Source: Hippopus hippopus
Taxonomy: Eukaryota > Mollusca > Bivalvia > Cardiida > Cardiidae
NCBI GenBank assembly: GCA_946811185.2
Contig: OX328109.1
Span: forward strand, 42,888,129-42,952,128
Reading direction: 5' to 3'
Length of the DNA: 64,000 nucleotides
Position numbers and translations under genes: made by a program. The notes below the pieces were generated by a model. That model worked only from the letters and a program-made list of their open reading frames with translations, had not been told where the DNA came from and searched no databases. Shown here piece after piece: positions 43,196-53,783 of the stretch (positions are counted from its first letter, which is position 1; each line of letters begins with the position of its first letter).

Positions 43196-43424
43196 TTAAC
43201 CCTTTACCAAACAATCCCTGGTTTTTTACGACCCAGAGGAAGAAGCCTTCTGAAAACATTGTGGGAAAAGGAGAAAATGCTGGTAACCAGCATTTTCTCT
43301 TTTCCCACACTGTTTTCTATTCTTCTAAAGTCAAGTTTCAATTTTTGAGTCACATTATTTTGTCGTCTGCAAAATACTTTCGATTTGGACAAGTCTAAAA
43401 TTTTGTCGTTTGGTAAAGAGTTAA
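43196..43424 (-). repeat. HP1 MITE, intact
   Basis: TTAA 43196-43199 and 43421-43424; hairpin 43253-43316 with one base missing in the right arm. Very like the copy at 37470. Confidence 0.87.
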
Positions 43425-43509
43425 GCTACTAAGTAAATGGAAACAAAATTTCCTCTCAATCATAAAAAGTCAAATATTGCTATTTAAAAGTTGATTTCAA
43501 GGGGGAAAA

Positions 43510-43625
43510 AATACCCTAGCCGACATTGTAGATCAAAGATCAGACTTCATTTTCTGTGCAGTCTGATCCTGATCAACACTGCCTGCAAAAATGCCCCAAG
43601 TTGAGCTTAGAAGACTACAGGTTAA
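43510..43625. repeat. HP2 hairpin element
   Basis: Arms GATCAAAGATCAGACTTC and GTGCAGTCTGATCCTGATC (about 43530-43580); right end ACTACAGGTTAA. Confidence 0.65.
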
Positions 43626-43736
43626 AACTCTTAACTCATTAAAATTGCTCTGTTAAATAACACTCTAAAGAGGCAAATACTGAAAAACAGGAAATTTATA
43701 CATGAGTTTTGATTAACAAAAGATCTTGACATCTCC

Positions 43737-43975
43737 CTTAACTCTTTATCAAACGACAAATATTCAGACTTTCCCTCATTAAAAGATGACAAAGATTAAC
43801 AGACGACAAACTGAATGTGTCTTGAAAAATGGGATTTGGCCTAAAAAGGGTAGAAAAACTTGTAAGAAAAAGGAGAAAATGCTGGTTACCAGCATTTTCT
43901 CCTTTTTCTCACAAGGTTTCCAAAAAACTTGCTACATAGGGTCATTAAAACTTGGGATTGTTTGGTAAAGGGTTG
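43737..43975 (+). repeat. HP1 MITE with paired arm changes
   Basis: Arms ACTTGTAAGAAAAAGG and CCTTTTTCTCACAAGG (43857-43922) differ from the family in the same positions on both sides. Right end GGTAAAGGGTTGA. Confidence 0.78.
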
Positions 43976-44069
43976 AGACTTAAAGCCAGTAAATGAAAGT
44001 TTTAAATAGTAAAACAATTTTGCTGGAAGACGAAAAAGGTGGGCTGTAAATGATAATTTAATTTAATTG

Positions 44070-44300
44070 ACCCTTTACCACACAATTCCAAGTTTTAACG
44101 ACCGTGAAAAAAACGGATTTTGAAAACACTGTCGGAACAGGAGGAAATTTTGGTTACCACCTACTTTCTCTGTTTTCCACCAAGTTTTCAACTGAATTGA
44201 AGTGAAGGCAAGTTTCATCATATGATCCACCCTTGATTTGTTGTCTACGTATGCTTTGAATTTGGATAAAAATAAACTTTTGTCGCGAGGTAAAGAGTAA
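44070..44300 (-). repeat. Decayed HP1 MITE
   Basis: Left edge CCCTTTACCACACAATTCC; hairpin 44120-44180 with many mismatches (TTGGTTACCACC). Confidence 0.66.
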
Positions 44301-44564
44301 AATCACAAAAAAAACATGAGTGATAATATGGCTTAAAATTATAGTAATAAATTATACAACAATAAACATGAAGAAAAAAAAAATGAGCAAAATGATCAAG
44401 TTATACTGTTTCTAGCCTTTAGTAGCTACAGAAAAACCTAAAACTGTCACAGATTGACAAATGTCCTCATCCCCACTTGTTGCCCTTGTTTACTAGATCA
44501 ACAGGAAAGTTCAGAGAATAATTAAGACAATAACTCCTGAATGAGTCAAGCACTCATAATGAAA

Positions 44565-44805
44565 ATTGATTGATTGATTAAATGGTGTTTTAGGCCACCT
44601 TCAACATTATTTTAGTCACATCACAGCAACAGTCAGCTTATTCATGTGTATCCTGGAGTTTGCCAGGACTAGGCTAGGGCTCTGAAGTGTCTTGCCCCAA
44701 GGACAATCCCCCTGAAAAACCTAGTGCCTCCAATAAGGCTTGAATCCAGAGCCTCCAAGTTACAAGTCCTACACCTTACCACTGAGCCATAATGAAAGTA
44801 GCAGG
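44565..44805 (-). repeat. tRNA-headed SINE with a different core
   Basis: Tail TGATTGATTAAATGGTGTTT, core AAGTGTCTTGCCCCAAGGAC, head GGCTTGAATCCAGAGCC and CTTACCACTGAGCCA. Confidence 0.75.
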
Positions 44806-44837
44806 TGCACATGTTAGGCCTTGATCAGAATCTGAGA

Positions 44838-45100
44838 GCCCACCTGTGTAGCTCAGTGGTTAGCGTTTCAGACTTGTGACCTGGTGGTTGTGAGTTTGAT
44901 ACCCGGTTGAGGCAAACTTTCTGGTGATATTTCACCTCTCACCTCTGATGCATGTGAGAAAGTAGTCAGTGACATGGAAAGAAAGTTGTGTCAGTACTGG
45001 TGTGAGAAAGCCAGGAAACATGCTTAGGTGCACTGACTGCCATGATATGACCTAAGCTGTTAAAATGGTGTTAAACTTCAATTCAGTCAATCAAAATTTA
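44838..45100 (+). repeat. tRNA-headed SINE, complete
   Basis: Head TGTGTAGCTCAGTGGTTAGC and GTGAGTTTGATACCCGG, middle CACCTCTCACCTCTGATGCA, tail GTGTTAAACTTCAATTCAGT with TCAATCAAAA. Confidence 0.83.
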
Positions 45101-45299
45101 AGCTACATTGGTTGAAGACTATAGGAGGAGAAAAAGACACAAAAATGCATTTGTGGACAGACATATGGACAGAAAGACAGATAATCTGATAATAGTACAA
45201 CTCTCCAAAATCTGTGGGGGGAAATGGGGAAGAAAGGCGGTTATAATTAGTTTAAACATATTTATTTTACATCGACTGAGAAACAAGTTCTTGTAACTT

Positions 45300-45480
45300 A
45301 CACTTATCTCTCTCAACTCTGCTTCCTGGGAAATACACCAGTACTCGGGTTGAATGTGTGGGCCAATGAAAAATCCCGAAGTTGACACCCGCTCCCAGGT
45401 ATCGAACTCTGGACCTTACGGTTACAAGGCCAACGCTCTACCTCACAACCATAGACACCACTGGCGGTTATGAATGACTC
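45300..45480 (-). repeat. SINE 5' part, minus strand
   Basis: Head GGTATCGAACTCTGGACCTT and CCAACGCTCTACCTCACAAC, core truncated at 45300. Confidence 0.72.
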
Positions 45481-45539
45481 TGTGCCTCTTGAATAAAAGT
45501 CGTCAGCTGACAACTTTGAAAACATCCTTTTAAATATGG

Positions 45540-45888
45540 ATCAACCCTTTACCACTCTCACCAAGGACCTGTCCATAATGACAACATTTACAGAAAATAC
45601 GGTGAATGTGGCTCAAATGGTGGGATTTGGTGTTGAAAGGATAGAAAACATTGTGGGAAAAGGAGAAAATGCTGGTTACCAGCATTTTCTCCTTTTTCAA
45701 CAATGTTTTCAAAAGGAAACAAATTCAATGTGGCTCAAGAGATTATTCTAACCTTTGAAATGGTAGAAAACATTGTGGGAAAAATGAGAAAATGGTGGTT
45801 ACCAGCATTTTCTCCTTTGCTCACAGTGTTTTCAAAAGCTGTCTATTTCAGGTTCCTTACGACCCAGGATTGTGTGGTAATGGGCTAA
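45540..45888 (+). repeat. Two HP1 copies head to tail
   Basis: Hairpins 45650-45712 and 45768-45832. Copy 1 lacks its right end; copy 2 lacks its left, as if recombined (AAAAGGAAACAAATTCAATG joint near 45712). Confidence 0.72.
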
Positions 45889-45899
45889 AGTACAGAATT

Positions 45900-46350
45900 A
45901 AGAGCTATCACACAGGACTTATTGATGTGAAAAACGTATCAGTTTTTTCATTTCTTGCAGAATTTTTGTTTTTTTTTCACATAACAACCAAGACAACCAA
46001 TACAAATTTTCTTGTCTTACACATGTGTAAGATAAGAAAATAGTGCCATATTTGGTCAACGCTGCATAATCATATGCCTCATTTCTAAAACATTGTTGAC
46101 CAAGGTTCCTGTGTGAAATTGACTGTCAAAACTGATGATCTTAACAAAGCTGCAAGTTTTAGTATCTTTAGATGTAAAACAAAACTGTTATATGCGAGTT
46201 TCTTTGGAACTATTTTTTGTCTGTGATGTACAAACCTGTAAAAGAAACAAATAGGCTTTATGTCAATTTCACTACACATGCACAAGTAGGCCTATGTTTT
46301 AATAATTCATGAACTACAATACTTGAGATACATTTATGTGATCAAAAGAA
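45900..46350. other. Stretch with nothing recognised
   Basis: Lies between an HP1 pair and the 46.35-kb foldback. No coding or repeat signature seen. Confidence 0.45.
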
Positions 46351-46496
46351 TCTGACATTTGTTGGCATTTGAGGTAAAATCTTATTCAACTTGGCCACAA
46401 AAAATGGTTATGCCCGCCAAATGCTCCCTTAATAACAATTTTTGTAGACTCATTTAATAAAATTTTATCTCAAACACCAACTCATGTCAGATCCTA
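46350..46496. repeat. Foldback element
   Basis: TCTGACATTTGTTGGCATTT with GAGGTAAAATCTTA against AAAATTTTATCTCAAACACC and AACTCATGTCAGA. No coding; ends loosely matched. Confidence 0.58.
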
Positions 46497-46619
46497 TATA
46501 TCTCAATGTCTCGGTCTGAGGTCAAAACAAGCAGCTAACATCTGTCTGAGCAATGCTGTGCATTGAATGATAAAATTCTCTGACTTATCCTGTAGAGCGC
46601 TGCATTATTGAAATTGGTA

Positions 46620-46835
46620 CTTTAAACCATTTTCAAAACAATTCTGAATTTTAACAACCTTGAGAGAGAACACTTGAAAACATTGTGAGAAAAGGAGAAG
46701 ATACTCATAACCAGTATTTTCTCCTTTTACTCACAATGTTTTCTACTATTTCAAAAGACAGAAATTATCTCTTGAGCTACAATGGAATTGTTTCCTTCAA
46801 ATGCGTTCAATTTGTTGAGTCCAAAATAGAGGATT
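46620..46835 (-). repeat. HP1 MITE
   Basis: Left edge TTTAAACCATTTTCAAAAC; hairpin 46678-46745 with paired GTGAG/CTCAC change. Its right end meets the foldback at 46837. Confidence 0.7.
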
Positions 46836-46836
46836 T

Positions 46837-47465
46837 TACATGAGTGTTTATGTATTATCATTTTTATCAAACGAGTTGACTAAAATTGTATGACGCGAGC
46901 CTTGGCGAACGTCAAATACATTTTAGTCAACGAGTTTGATAAAAATGATACTACATAAACACGAATGTGAGATTCTATTTATCACATAAAACGAATGACA
47001 GACAGAAAAATATCCTGCATCATCACCTGATCCTCTATACCATTCACCGGTCCATGTTTACGTTTGTCGTTTGGTTTCAAATGTGTATATACACAAGTAG
47101 ATAGTTCTTTGACATTTACACCGAAAGAAGAATGAAATAGTTTATAGAGGGGTTAAATCCACCTATTTCCGCAATAATATTGGTTTTAAGAGACTTTTGC
47201 TGCATTTCTTGTTTTTATTAAACATGAAAATCAAAAACTTTCCACACGCATACGTCTTAGCAACAGTGACGTCATTTTTCCATGCAACGGCAAAGCAGTA
47301 CAAATTCCCGCACATGTTGTGTTTGGTTTCTCTTGCTTCACGCGCTCATGACTGAAAACTGATCAGAACCGGGACCCAAAAAACGATAATACACTAGTGT
47401 ATTATCGAAAATAAGTCATGGTTTAATGCACTGCCAGAGGAGGTTTTATGTGATAAATTTTGTTA
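46837..47465. repeat. Foldback element with 58-bp arms
   Basis: Arms 46837-46894 and 46909-46970 (GTTTATGTATTATCATTTTT and AAAAATGATACTACATAAAC) surround a GC-rich loop (GACGCGAGCCTTGGCGAACG). About 480 bp of unique DNA follows, with a 24-bp palindrome CGATAATACACT/AGTGTATTATCG at 47381-47404, and the right end repeats TTTTATGTGATAAATT in inverse to 46977-46992. Confidence 0.68.
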
Positions 47466-47539
47466 TGAAGAGAAGGTTTTGTAGATAAAATCAACAGAAA
47501 TATTGAAATTTCAGGTTGTTTTGATCAGATGGTATGTTA

Positions 47540-47642
47540 CAAAGTAATGAACAGTGTAGATCAAAGATCAGACTGCACATTCTGCAGTCTGATCTTTGTC
47601 TACACTGAATGCAAAAGCTGTGCTTAGCACTCTGTGAGTTAT
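47540..47642. repeat. HP2 hairpin element near SH2B 3' end
   Basis: Near-perfect arms GTGTAGATCAAAGATCAGAC and GTCTGATCTTTGTCTACAC around GCACATTCTGCA (47549-47608). It lies 130 bp beyond the SH2B stop, so it is probably in the 3' UTR. Confidence 0.72.
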
Positions 47643-47775
47643 TTTTTCTTTTCATTCTTTTCTAACTAACATTAAGATACAAGTTAACTATTTTCTGGAT
47701 AAATAAAATGAGTCTTTAACATGGCAAGCTAAATGTCTAAACAAATAATGATTTGTGATGATGGCAACTATTTAT

Positions 47776-48165
47776 CTACACAAAGGAATAATGGTTTTCA
47801 ACTGCCCTTCCTTGCTGGCCTCCATGACCTTGACCTTGCTCCCGCATCACATTTTCGATGGATTCAGTCCTCGCCCGAATTGAGCCACTTATCACAACAA
47901 TATCTCTTGAAACAAGCTCACGATTTTGTGAACTTAAGTTCGGATTTGAGTTTGACCTTTGACCTTCAAGACTAGGGGAGCCTCTGTGTGGGGTTGAAGG
48001 TCGATCCAAGGTCACAACATAGTCTGTCAGTGTAACATCCGAGGTGCCTCCAGACTCCAATGGGATTGGATGAACTCTGAAGCGTTCCAACATGTCAAAG
48101 ACGGAATTGAACCACAAATGCTGCACTCGACATTTCCCATCATTATTGATTGTCATTCTCAAATG
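47776..48165 (-). CDS. SH2B: SH2B-family adaptor, terminal exon (end of SH2 domain and C-terminal tail)
   Basis: Terminal exon of 129 codons plus stop TAG. SH2B/APS/Lnk proteins are cytoplasmic adaptors that bind JAK2, insulin and other receptor kinases. Seen: the second half of the SH2 domain, HLRMTI then [20 protein letters not shown] and [19 protein letters not shown], nearly identical in pattern to vertebrate SH2B SH2 domains. The tail that follows is rich in Ser, Arg and Gln and ends [10 protein letters not shown]. This corresponds to the C-terminal Tyr motif of APS/Lnk (RA-[VI]-x-N-Q-Y) that recruits the Cbl TKB domain; here the residue before Tyr is His instead of Gln. The acceptor GTTTTCCAG precedes 48165, phase 0. 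Which vertebrate paralogue (SH2B1, 2 or 3) is closest cannot be told; invertebrates usually have one. Confidence 0.95.
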   Translation of the reverse strand, partial: HLRMTINNDGKCRVQHLWFNSVFDMLERFRVHPIPLESGGTSDVTLTDYVVTLDRPSTPHRGSPSLEGQRSNSNPNLSSQNRELVSRDIVVISGSIRARTESIENVMREQGQGHGGQQGRAVENHYSFV

Positions 48166-48715
48166 CTGGAAAACAAGTCAGAAAAAAAAACTAAAACACA
48201 AATGCAAAACTTATTATCAATTGTCAAATTTTTGGACTGCAATAATTATTCTCAAATCCTTTCAATATGGTAAGGAGAAAAAGAATATTTTAGCAGTTAC
48301 AAACAAGCCAATTATAGACCAAACCATTTTTGTCAATTCCTACAGACAAATCTATTGAAACGTCATTTTAGTCGGATTTTGGTTTATAACTTGAAAAAGG
48401 ATCAATAAAATAGATGGTTGGTGTCTTAGTTTGGGAAATTCTATCAGGTTATGCTTCAGAAAGTTATCAAAGGTACAGTCTTTATCAATGTTTTTTTTTC
48501 TCATTTGTTTGTTTTGTTCCATTACAGTGAGTGACAGGATAAATTCCTCCGCCTTGCCCAGTAAACTTAACCCATCCAAGACACCAACCATCTATTCTCT
48601 ATATCTTAAAAAGCCTTATTCTTCAGGGTTGCTAAATCTTGGGACTGTTTGCTTATGGGTTCAATACATTCACCAGCAACACTTATTATTGCAAGTCCAA
48701 TAGAGTTATTTCTCT

Positions 48716-48993
48716 TTAACCCATTACCACACAATCGCTACTTTTGACGACCCTGAGAAAGAAGCCTTTGGAAAACATTGTGGGAAAAGGAGAAAATGCT
48801 GGTAACCAAAAAGCCTTTGGAAAACATTGTGGGAAAAGGAGAAAATGCTGGTAACCAGCATTTTCTCCTTTTCCCACAATGTTTTCTACCCTTCACAAAA
48901 CAAATTTCAAATTTTCTGTCACTTTTATTTTGTCGTCTGCAAATGCTTTCGATTTGGACAAACCTAAAATTTTGTCGTTTGGTAATGAGTTAA
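48716..48993 (-). repeat. HP1 MITE with duplicated left arm
   Basis: TTAA 48716-48719 and 48990-48993. The left arm with its flank (AAGCCTTTGGAAAACATTG to GCTGGTAACCA, about 49 bp) occurs twice in tandem at 48760-48860, then one right arm. In the SH2B last intron. Confidence 0.86.
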
Positions 48994-49135
48994 GTATTCT
49001 TGTGCATATAGAGTAAGAAAATGATGAACAAGTCTCACAAGACGAGACAATATTATTGGAAAGCACACAATGCCAGTAACATAGCCAAATTGTAAACTGA
49101 CCCGTAACGGGAGAAGAAAATGAGAAATTAAAGCC

Positions 49136-49365
49136 TTAAACCTTTACTAAACAACAAAATTTTAGACCCATCCAAATTGAAAGCATTTGCAGACGACAAT
49201 TTCAATGTGGCTCAAAAGATACTATCTTTCTTTGACAGAGCAGAAAACATTGTGGGAAAAGGAGAAAATGCTGGTTATCAGCATTTTCTCCTTTTTCCAC
49301 AATGTTTTCAAAAGCCTTCTTCCTCAGGGTGGTTAAAAGTCGGCATTGTGTGGTAATGGGATAAT
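49136..49365 (+). repeat. HP1 MITE
   Basis: TTAA 49136-49139; hairpin 49250-49313 (GGTTATCAGC). Right end decayed to GGTAATGGGATAA. Confidence 0.82.
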
Positions 49366-49513
49366 ATACTTATTAGACACTGCATTGCAATAAAAGGTGC
49401 TTCCATAAGTACAGATAGTTACGTTTGTATTTCATACATAATGCCATTTACCTTTGTTTACACATAGTAGAAGATCTAACTGGGCCTTTAACTTGAAGAG
49501 TTCTACTAATCAA

Positions 49514-49742
49514 TTAACTCTTTACCAAACGACAAAATTTTAGACTGGTCCAAATTGAAAGCACTTGCAGACGACAAAATAAAGGTGACTGAAAATTTAA
49601 AATTTGTTTTGTGAAGGGTAGAAAACATTGTGGGAAAAGGAGAAAATGCTGGTTACCAGCATTTTCTCCTTTTCCCACAGTGTTTTCAAAAGGCTTCTTT
49701 CTCAGGGTCGTTAAAAGTCGCGATTGTGTGGTAAAGAGTTAA
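49514..49742 (+). repeat. HP1 palindromic MITE, reference copy
   Basis: Family description. TTAA (49514-49517 and 49739-49742) flanks 221 bp. Ends are inverted: CTCTTTACCAAACGAC and GTGTGGTAAAGAG. The left half has TTTTAGACTGGTCCAAATTG, AAGCACTTGCAGACGAC and GGGTAGAAAACATTG. The centre is a perfect palindrome of about 66 bp with arm AAAACATTGTGGGAAAAGG then AGAAAATGCTGGT (49623-49688). The right half has CTTCTTTCTCAGGGTCGTTA. TTAA target and CCCTTT/CTCTTT ends suggest a piggyBac-mobilised MITE (inference). No coding capacity. Confidence 0.9.
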
Positions 49743-51097
49743 GGGTTGAGTTAATATTTTTGTGTTGTCATCGAGATATAAAATGCAATTGCCTTATTAC
49801 ATGGCAAATAACGCCCGAAGGGCGTTATGTTAAGCCTTGTAATAAGGCAATTGCATTTTATTTCTCGATGACAACACAAAAATATGCACTCAACCCTTAT
49901 AATTGCACTCGCTGTTCACTTGAATCAATTTTCGAAAATGATAGACAGGAAAAAAACACGGACAAATACGACAGTAAACACGAGTTAATTTCCTTGGCGG
50001 ATACTTGGTGGCACGGGCATGAATACACAATATATTTTTAACTTTGCAACATTTTTTTCGTTCGAAGACGGCCATTTTGCTGACTTCGAAATCAATACTT
50101 TCAATGATTTATCAAACAAGATGGAAATTTCTGATACTGTCTATGAAAAATCCAATCAACTATCTAAACTTGCGGCTGAGTGGACGATATGTTCATTCGA
50201 GTGACCTTTTTATAGATATTTCGTAAAGAATAGGTCTACATACCGTCAGCAGATCTGTTCACGATGGGTATCTACATGAAGCCAATACAAGGCTATCGGA
50301 GTTTTCTTGCAAGTTATGAATCGAATGACAACGTTTTGTGAACCACGTATTAGAATGTAAAAAACAGTGTCACAGCTGTTAATTCCTCAATTTTTTTGGT
50401 CTCCCAGTTCTAGGCTTGTTTTAAATATCATCCCTATCATGCCAACATTTTAAAATTCTTGACACAGTGCATTCACTTCATCCAATCCTTTCTCCAACAC
50501 TTCTAGCTTTCACTACACTTTCTATCAAATCCACGACGACTTTTTTCTGATCAATAGTCATCTGTTAACCATGTTCTTTTAAACTTAATCCTCGCGATAA
50601 ACAAACTTAGAACAACTCCGTAATGAAACAAGAAATCATCTTCATTTAAGCAAGAGTAAATTTTCTGTTTACGCAGTGCTCTTGATTTAACTAAGTGACC
50701 TTGTCTTCGTAGAAATCGACCGCTGACGTATTGAATGATGTAACTGATGTCGTCGACCATTCAGTACTTGATGGCACGGTGTATTTCTTATGAGTTTAGG
50801 GTGCAAATAAAGATTAATGTTCATCAATTTGTCCAGGTTTATTCGGGAGTTTTCTTTTTCAAGTTTTTTAAGCAAAAGAAATCAGTCTTTCAGTATTTGA
50901 CTGATTCAGCAACGGAACTCTAAATAGCACATAAAGAGCGAGCATGAAATCTAAAATTAGATAATACACAACAACTTGGAAAAACCGAAAGTAGTCCCAT
51001 TGTGTTCATCGAAAAATGGTATGATGGTTTTTTTGTCACATGACCCGATTTCGACCAATCAAAAAATGATTTTACATAATGAGTGCAATTATAAGAA
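49743..51097. repeat. Foldback/TIR element next to HP1
   Basis: Starts at the TTAA of the HP1 copy. Arms of about 58 bp (49743-49800, 49839-49897; GTGTTGTCATCGAGATATAA and GATGACAACACAAAAATATG) enclose the palindrome ACGCCCGAAGGGCGT. About 1.2 kb of unassigned DNA follows, bounded by TTATAATTGCACTC (49897-49910) and GAGTGCAATTATAA (51080-51093). Short frames in it match no family known to me. Confidence 0.62.
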
Positions 51098-51149
51098 GTA
51101 TTGCTCCTTTCCCAGTGATGTTTTCAAAAAGCTGTCTTCTGTAGTAACA

Positions 51150-51365
51150 TGACCTTTTCCCAAAAAACCGATCGTAGACTCTTCCCAATTCAAAACATCT
51201 GCAGACAAAAAGTTCAAAATTGAAACAGAGAGCTTAATGTTCTATACTAAGATAGAAAACTGTGGAAAAAGGAGAAAATGCTGGGTACCAGCATTTTCTC
51301 CTTTACCCACAAGGCTTTCAAAAGCCTTCTGTAAGGCTATTAAAAATTGGGATTTTACGGGTTGA
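51150..51365 (+). repeat. HP1 MITE downstream of SH2 exon
   Basis: Hairpin 51253-51318 (centre GGGTACC); ends near GGATTTTACGGGTT, about 70 bp from the exon donor side. Confidence 0.76.
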
Positions 51366-51434
51366 AATGTCATATCTGTAAGGGCTACAGACTTTGATAT
51401 AGCAAGTCATCACATAAGATAAATTACAACTAAC

Positions 51435-51634
51435 CTTGGCTCGTGCCTGGAAGTTGAAGGTCAATACATATTCCCCTTTCCGTGTCTCACTCTGACGAAC
51501 CAAAAACACCCCATGTCCTGCTGTGCCCTGCTGTAAGACAAGCTGGGCTGCCTCCAGTCGACTGAGTGTGCCATGGAACCATGGATACTCTCTAAGATTA
51601 ATCTCCATCCTTTGATCTCCGCCTTGGTCATGAT
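51435..51634 (-). CDS. SH2B: SH2B-family adaptor, SH2 exon
   Basis: A 200-bp exon that opens the SH2 domain: [51 protein letters not shown]. The FLVR arginine that binds phosphotyrosine is present. Acceptor TTTTAAAAG (weak pyrimidine tract), phase 1 at the start; donor GCCAAG/GTTAGT, phase 0. The exon lies between two HP1 MITEs in opposite orientation, one ending about 75 bp downstream and one starting about 35 bp upstream. Confidence 0.95.
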
Positions 51635-51667
51635 CTTTTAAAATACAGTAAAAGTCTAATCTATTAA

Positions 51668-52100
51668 TCGTTTACCACGCAATCTCAAATTTAAACAAAT
51701 CTAAGGAAAATGACTTTTGAAAACATTGTTGGAAAAGAAGAGATGCTGGTAACCAGCATTTTCTCCTTTTTCCACAATGTTTTCTACCCTTTCAAAGACT
51801 GATTTCATAAGTTGTGAAACATTTAATTAATTGGCTGCAATTGCTTGCGATTTGGACATGTCTAAAACTTTGTTGTTTAGTAAAGAGTTTACCACACAAT
51901 GCTAAGTTTTACCGACCCCAGAGAGGAAAGCTCTTAAAAACATTGCGGAAAAAGGAGAAAATGCTGGTAACCTGCATTTTCTCCTTTTTCCATGTTTTCT
52001 ACCCTATCAAAGGCAGAAATCATTTTTTGAACTGTATTTATTTTGTCTTACGCAGATGCTTCCAATTGGTCTATCCCCAATTTTGTGGTTTGGTTATGAA
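51668..52100 (-). repeat. Two HP1 MITEs upstream of SH2 exon
   Basis: Copy 1 51668-51890 (hairpin 51718-51784) and copy 2 51888-52100 (hairpin 51935-52000) joined at AGTAAAGAGTTTACCACAC. Confidence 0.77.
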
Positions 52101-52920
52101 ATAATCTTCTTTCTATCATGGTTTATCATTCAATAAACCATGGTTGGGAGTTATGAGGTACAATATCATGAGGGCGATGGCCCGAGTGGTTTATTCATTG
52201 CGCCTCAAAACCCACGATGTGATTTATTGAACGATAAACCACAATAGAAAGATGATTATTTCGATTTTAACATGACCAACTCCAAATCAAAGGAAAACAA
52301 GTTCATACTTAGCGTAAAAACGCAGATGCAGATTATATTCCATTTAATAAACCACCGCTGTTCCAGTTATTTACCAAAACACAACCCCATTAACCAGTCG
52401 GTAAATATGAAAAAAATAAAAATTTCAATAAAATCTTAGGCATCAAACACAACTGCACTGTTTTACTAATATAGTTTCTCCCTTTCAAATGACAAAGAAG
52501 AATGAATGTATTGTCAAGCATCAGCGTCACAGTTGCTTCAAATGCTCTGGATATTACTCCACCCACTCCCAATGCCATTTCCAATGCAACACCGGTCAAT
52601 TTTGAACTAAAATTTAACTTGAAAAGACACTTGATTTACATAATTATGTTTACTAGTTCAATTGTTGTCAATTTTTATCAAAACATTTAATATCAGTAAA
52701 TCCTTGAGAAGTTTTCTTATCCTGAAAATGACGATTTATTTACGTCAAGTGACTTTCATTGATAAAATATTGGAGGGCGAAGACATGGAACAGCCACAGG
52801 CGACCTACTCTATACAGCATGACGTCACTCTATATAGTATGATGTAGATTTTACCATGATTTCGTTGCACCGTGTTTATAGAGCCAAATTCATGTGCCAT
52901 GTTAAAATAAAGAGTTAATT
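52101..52920. repeat. Foldback element
   Basis: Arms TCTTTCTATCATGGTTTATC and GATAAACCACAATAGAAAGA (52105-52258) around a loop with GGGCGATGGCCCGAG; then about 650 bp without recognised content, ending CATGTTAAAATAAAG, the inverse of TTTTAACATG at 52264-52273. Confidence 0.6.
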
Positions 52921-53295
52921 CTTCACTGAACTACAATATTGAAATTTGAAAAAATTTGCAGAATACAAGTTAAATGTGGCTCAAACCCTGGAATTTGTCA
53001 TTGAAAGGGTAGAAAACACTTTGAGAAAAGAATAGTTTGTTTGTATTGAAGTTTAACTTTCTTAAAAGGTCACTGACTACTTTTCACACATACATCTGAG
53101 GTGAAAGACCAAAAAGAAAATTTAAATGAAAATTTACCTCAACCGGGTATCGAATTAGCAAACACCAGGTTATGGGTCGGCTACGCTACTAACAGAGCTA
53201 CCCCGCCAGGTTTGAGAAAAAGAGAAAATGGTTTCCCAAAATGTTTTTAAAGGCTTTTTTCCACATGTTTGTTAAAACTCAAGATAAAGAGTTAA
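52915..53295 (+). repeat. HP1 MITE split by a SINE
   Basis: HP1 left part 52915-53034, SINE about 53040-53212, HP1 rest 53213-53295. TTTGAGAAAA is present at both joints (53021-53030 and 53212-53221), a likely 10-bp target duplication. Confidence 0.72.
53040..53212 (-). repeat. Short SINE inserted into HP1
   Basis: Head CGGGTATCGAATTAGCAAAC and CTAACAGAGCTACCCCGCC; middle GACTACTTTTCACACATACA. Body tail absent. Confidence 0.74.
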
Positions 53296-53464
53296 TACAA
53301 GACATTGGTTAAATTACAGAATCTGACGTAAGTTAGATCTTGAGATAAATTCTACAATACATACCTGAAAGAAATGGTTGTTAAGCTTGCAAGAGGCTTG
53401 ATAAATTATTTCTTTAAAAATATTTTTGATGAGTTTTAAATTCAAGTAGAATTGAGTCATGCAT

Positions 53465-53700
53465 TGTGAAATGGAGGCTAAACGCATCTACAAAAAGTAT
53501 CAACTCATATCAGCCTGCGCAGGCCATGCAGGCTGAAATAAGTCAAAATTTTTACTGTTAGTAAATTTTCTGTTTGTCAAAGGATCATTCTATCCCATGA
53601 TTCGACCATTTTTTTCACAAAATGGATCCATATTATGTGAAGACTTCATAAAAAGAACAAAGATGCATTACACCCCCTTTTCCCAGAGTGTGCCTCATTA
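53465..53700. repeat. HP3 element beside SH2B linker exon
   Basis: Contains TCAGCCTGCGCAGGCCATGC then AGGCTGA, and GATGCATTACACCCCCTTTT at the right end. In the intron between the linker and SH2 exons. Confidence 0.68.
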
Positions 53701-53783
53701 GTTTGTTTGTTTCCACCACATTTCTTGAAAATGGAATGGTCCAAATATGTAATGCTACCAGAATAATCAACAAAAAACTTTAC

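Noticed and set aside
47733..47975. 80-codon plus-strand frame over the SH2B terminal exon
   Set aside because: Antisense shadow of a conserved SH2B exon.
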